64,000 nt of DNA from Pseudomonas sp. Irchel 3H7. Its GTDB lineage: Bacteria; Pseudomonadota; Gammaproteobacteria; Pseudomonadales; Pseudomonadaceae. Position 1 is the stretch's first letter; each line of letters begins with the position of its first letter. This document shows, piece after piece, positions 61,927 through 64,000 of the stretch. Under the pieces are notes generated by a model, which saw only the letters and a program-made list of their open reading frames with translations, was not told the origin of the DNA and did not search any database. The translations under genes and the position numbers were made by a program. Location: positions 124,001 through 188,000 of the forward strand of contig NZ_FYEA01000002.1 of NCBI RefSeq assembly GCF_900187605.1, given 5' to 3'.

Positions 61927-63323
61927 ACGCGGTTTTCTTCAGTGATCGCCTGCGCCAGTCGTTGCACCGCGTGGGCGATGTTCTTGTCCCAATCAAGGCT
62001 GTAGCTCAGGCGCAGGTGCTGGTTCCAGGCGCCTTGCTGGCTGAAGATTTCGCCGGGGGCGATGACGATCCGCTCGGCCAGCAGGCGCTCGAACACCCGT
62101 TGCATGTTGATCGGCCGCACAGCCTTGAGCCAGAAACTCGCACCGCCTTGCGGGGCGAGCACCTGCCAGTGGTCGCTACCGTGCACTTCCAGCAAGGTCT
62201 GCAGCTGTTGCATGCGCTTGACCAACAGTGCGCGCAACATAGTCAGGTGCTGGTCAATACGCCTGGAGTTGTAGAGTCTGGCAATCGCTTTCTGCCGCAT
62301 CGGCGAGAGGCGAAATCCGCGCTGCATAAACAGTCGATGAAACTGCGCGGCATGCTGGCGACACAGCACGTAGCCGTACGGCGCTTCGCCGCCAATAATC
62401 TTGTCGAATGTCGAGAACACCAGCAGCTTGTGCGGATCGGCAAAGTCCCGATAACGCGTAGCTGACTTGGAGAAACTCAACTCGCCCCACGTGTCGTTTT
62501 CGAACAGCCAGATCGCCCGCTCGGCCAGCCAGCGACAGATCTGCTGTTTATCCTGCGCGGGCATCAACTGGCCCTGAGGAATATTCACCGTGGAGGAGAG
62601 CACCGCCAAGCGTATCGGTTCGCGCGTGAGTAACGCCTTCAATGCAGGCAGGTTGAAGCGGCCGTCATCGCCGAAGGGCATTTCGACAACGCGGATATTG
62701 GCCTCTTGCAACTGGCGCAGAATCGCCCACGAGCAGGGCGATTCCACCAGCGCCACAGTGCCACCGAGATTCAAGGCACTGAGCGACAACTCCAGCACAC
62801 TGCGCAGGTCCGCGCCGATATACACCTGCTCGGCCTGCCAGTGGTTGTGAGTGGAACGGGTGTAGCGTTCAGCCAGGGCCGCGCGCAATTCCGGCTCGCC
62901 GAGGGGCTGATAGAGCGGCGCGTGCGAGCGCGGGTATTGGCGGGTCAGTTCGCGCTCCATCGTCAACAATGGGCCTTGCAGCGACAGCAGCATCGCCGGC
63001 GCATCGCTGCTCAGGGCCAGCATGCCGGGCTGACGGGCGCTGGCGAAGACGTGATCCAGAAGATTGCCAGAGTTGGCCGTCACAGGTGCCGCCGATATTG
63101 ACCGGGTGAAATAGCCGAACCTGGCTTTGGCGTGGATTCTGCCTTCGTCCTCGAGCAGTGCGTAGGCGTATTTGGTCGTCGATACTGAAACGCCGAGGCG
63201 CAATGCCAGTTGTCGCAGTGACGGCAATTTTTGCTCACCCATGCCACTGGCGGCCTCGATCAATCCGACGAGGTAGTGGTAGACCTCCTGATAGGCGAAC
63301 GCGGTGTCCTTGGGGGGCGTCAA
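61914..63323 (-). CDS. MocR-type regulator (GntR-aminotransferase fusion)
   Basis: 469 residues from TTG 63321-63323 with GGAG seven bases upstream. N-terminal GntR winged helix ([41 protein letters not shown]) and C-terminal class I aminotransferase-like domain with the PLP-Lys region [18 protein letters not shown] and [16 protein letters not shown]. MocR proteins use PLP or its aldimines as effector. Convergent with panB; the chorismate mutase gene lies just upstream on the same strand. Confidence 0.9.
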   Translation of the reverse strand: MTPPKDTAFAYQEVYHYLVGLIEAASGMGEQKLPSLRQLALRLGVSVSTTKYAYALLEDEGRIHAKARFGYFTRSISAAPVTANSGNLLDHVFASARQPGMLALSSDAPAMLLSLQGPLLTMERELTRQYPRSHAPLYQPLGEPELRAALAERYTRSTHNHWQAEQVYIGADLRSVLELSLSALNLGGTVALVESPCSWAILRQLQEANIRVVEMPFGDDGRFNLPALKALLTREPIRLAVLSSTVNIPQGQLMPAQDKQQICRWLAERAIWLFENDTWGELSFSKSATRYRDFADPHKLLVFSTFDKIIGGEAPYGYVLCRQHAAQFHRLFMQRGFRLSPMRQKAIARLYNSRRIDQHLTMLRALLVKRMQQLQTLLEVHGSDHWQVLAPQGGASFWLKAVRPINMQRVFERLLAERIVIAPGEIFSQQGAWNQHLRLSYSLDWDKNIAHAVQRLAQAITEENRVYSP

Positions 63324-63379
63324 TGCTGTTCTCCTTGATTGTCAGCTTAGGGAGCAAACGGAAGACTGCGCTAAAGCAG

Positions 63380-63700
63380 TCAACTGTCCGTCTGCGCCGC
63401 CGCCCAGTGCTTCATTTCTTCAGCAATGAAGTGATTGACCAGGTCGCTGTACATTTTCTCAATGGCATCTGCATTCAAACCTTCGTTTTCGGCCCAGTCG
63501 CGACGGGTTGCCAACATCGCCTGAAAACGCTCCTGTGCCCGCACTGAGGCCGCCGAGGTCTTGAACTTCGAGGCAGCGAGTACGTACTGAAAGCGCTTGC
63601 CCAGCAGTTTGATCACCGCTTGATCGAGTCGGTCGATTTCACTTCGAATATCTTGCATGTCCGCACAGTCGGCGGGTTGTAACGTGTTGATGACGTCCAT
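63380..63700 (-). CDS. PchB-like isochorismate pyruvate lyase / chorismate mutase
   Basis: 106 residues of the AroQ fold. Aligns with P. aeruginosa PchB at an offset of five: Arg19 (DIRSEIDRLD), Arg36 (GKRFQYV) and Lys47 (AASKFKTSA) match PchB Arg14, Arg31 and Lys42, and the following ERFQAMLATRRDWAENEGL and FIAEEMKHW also match. PchB converts isochorismate to salicylate and pyruvate and also has weak chorismate mutase activity. No isochorismate synthase or salicylate ligase gene is near, so the substrate source is unclear. Confidence 0.85.
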   Translation of the reverse strand: MDVINTLQPADCADMQDIRSEIDRLDQAVIKLLGKRFQYVLAASKFKTSAASVRAQERFQAMLATRRDWAENEGLNADAIEKMYSDLVNHFIAEEMKHWAAAQTDS

Positions 63701-63745
63701 GTGCGTCTGTGCCTCTCGAATTGTTGTTGATCGTGCGGCGGGTTT

Positions 63746-64000
63746 TCAGCGGGTAAGCGCAGCGTTTTTTGTCACTTTGCCGGCGTTCTGAAAAAAACGC
63801 TCTGGGCGGCACGGTGCAAGGGCCGCAGATGACTGGCGATCCAGCAGCTCTTCACTGGCGAGGCGCCCGACGATTGCCGCCAGCGTCACTCCGGGATGCA
63901 TCGCGCAAACGTAAACTCCGCCGACACCGGGCAGGTAACCGACAACGGGGATGCCGTCAGCGGGCATGGGCCGGAACCCGACGACGGCGGTTTGCGGCTC
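63746..64000 (-). CDS. C-terminal end of a DAO-type FAD oxidoreductase (5' part outside)
   Basis: The last 84 or so residues are in the window: GFRPMPADGIPVVGYLPGVGGVYVCAMHPGVTLAAIVGRLASEELL, the closing part of the glycine-oxidase/DAO fold in which FAD and substrate meet. The start lies beyond the right edge. Same strand as the PchB-like gene, 45 bases upstream of it, so perhaps one operon. Confidence 0.8.
   Translation of the reverse strand, partial: EPQTAVVGFRPMPADGIPVVGYLPGVGGVYVCAMHPGVTLAAIVGRLASEELLDRQSSAALAPCRPERFFQNAGKVTKNAALTR

Overview
The window looks like chromosomal DNA of a fluorescent Pseudomonas (P. fluorescens complex). This rests on high GC, on the families present (BenR-controlled benzoate operon, LhpA/B/C/G hydroxyproline pathway, ketoreductase/AraC pairs, many LysR/AraC regulators, MarR-GNAT fusion) and on several copies of REP-type palindromes typical of that group. 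No rRNA, tRNA, CRISPR array, transposase or prophage gene was seen. Most of the window is catabolic and transport gene content; 52.6-60.3 kb is patchier, with an AT-rich orphan gene and three broken genes.

Layout. 0-4.3 kb: a sugar-type catabolic set (MFS symporter, TIM-barrel isomerase, Gfo/Idh dehydrogenase) divergent from a LacI regulator, with an 18-bp perfect palindrome between them. 4.5-6.2 kb: a YcaC-like hydrolase and a Fic protein with a small overlapping partner. 6.4-9.0 kb: tautomerase, DsbA-like, SDR and LysR on one strand. 9.2-14.6 kb: trmK, an alcohol dehydrogenase, galactose 1-dehydrogenase, two small proteins, and an SDR/AraC pair. 14.7-22.2 kb: a complete trans-4-hydroxy-L-proline pathway to 2-oxoglutarate with transporter and AraC regulator. 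22.3-25.2 kb: LysE exporter, AraC, lipoprotein, and a MarR-GNAT fusion with tandem operators. 25.3-26.1 kb: an intergenic island with a 32-codon ORF, a repeated 19-mer and terminators. 26.1-33.4 kb: benR, benABCD and catBCA, taking benzoate to 3-oxoadipate enol-lactone. 33.8-41.6 kb: a 2OG-Fe(II) oxygenase, a MetQNI-like importer, a ribose-type ABC importer and a molybdopterin oxidoreductase, followed at 42.0-45.8 kb by a TonB receptor overlapping an APC permease.

46-64 kb: a DUF3574 lipoprotein, a large MscS-type channel, a secreted protein made of 42-bp repeats, a methyltransferase, a divergent AraC/EamA pair, a GNAT enzyme, an orphan possibly caspase-like protein, a DUF2986 protein, a decayed alpha/beta hydrolase, a VOC protein, a CigR-like protein, a quinone reductase coupled to a frameshifted LysR gene, a methyltransferase next to a deleted PhyH-type dioxygenase, GNAT, a panB-type gene, a MocR regulator, a PchB-like isochorismate lyase and the end of a FAD oxidoreductase.

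The least familiar pieces are the 33.8-45.8 kb oxygenase/dual-importer/Mo-enzyme region, the AT-rich orphan with a CHAT/caspase-like His-Cys arrangement (52955-53983), the island carrying the 32-residue ORF (25343-25886), and the Fic protein that lacks the second arginine of its motif. All functional calls are from reading the sequence; no database search was run.
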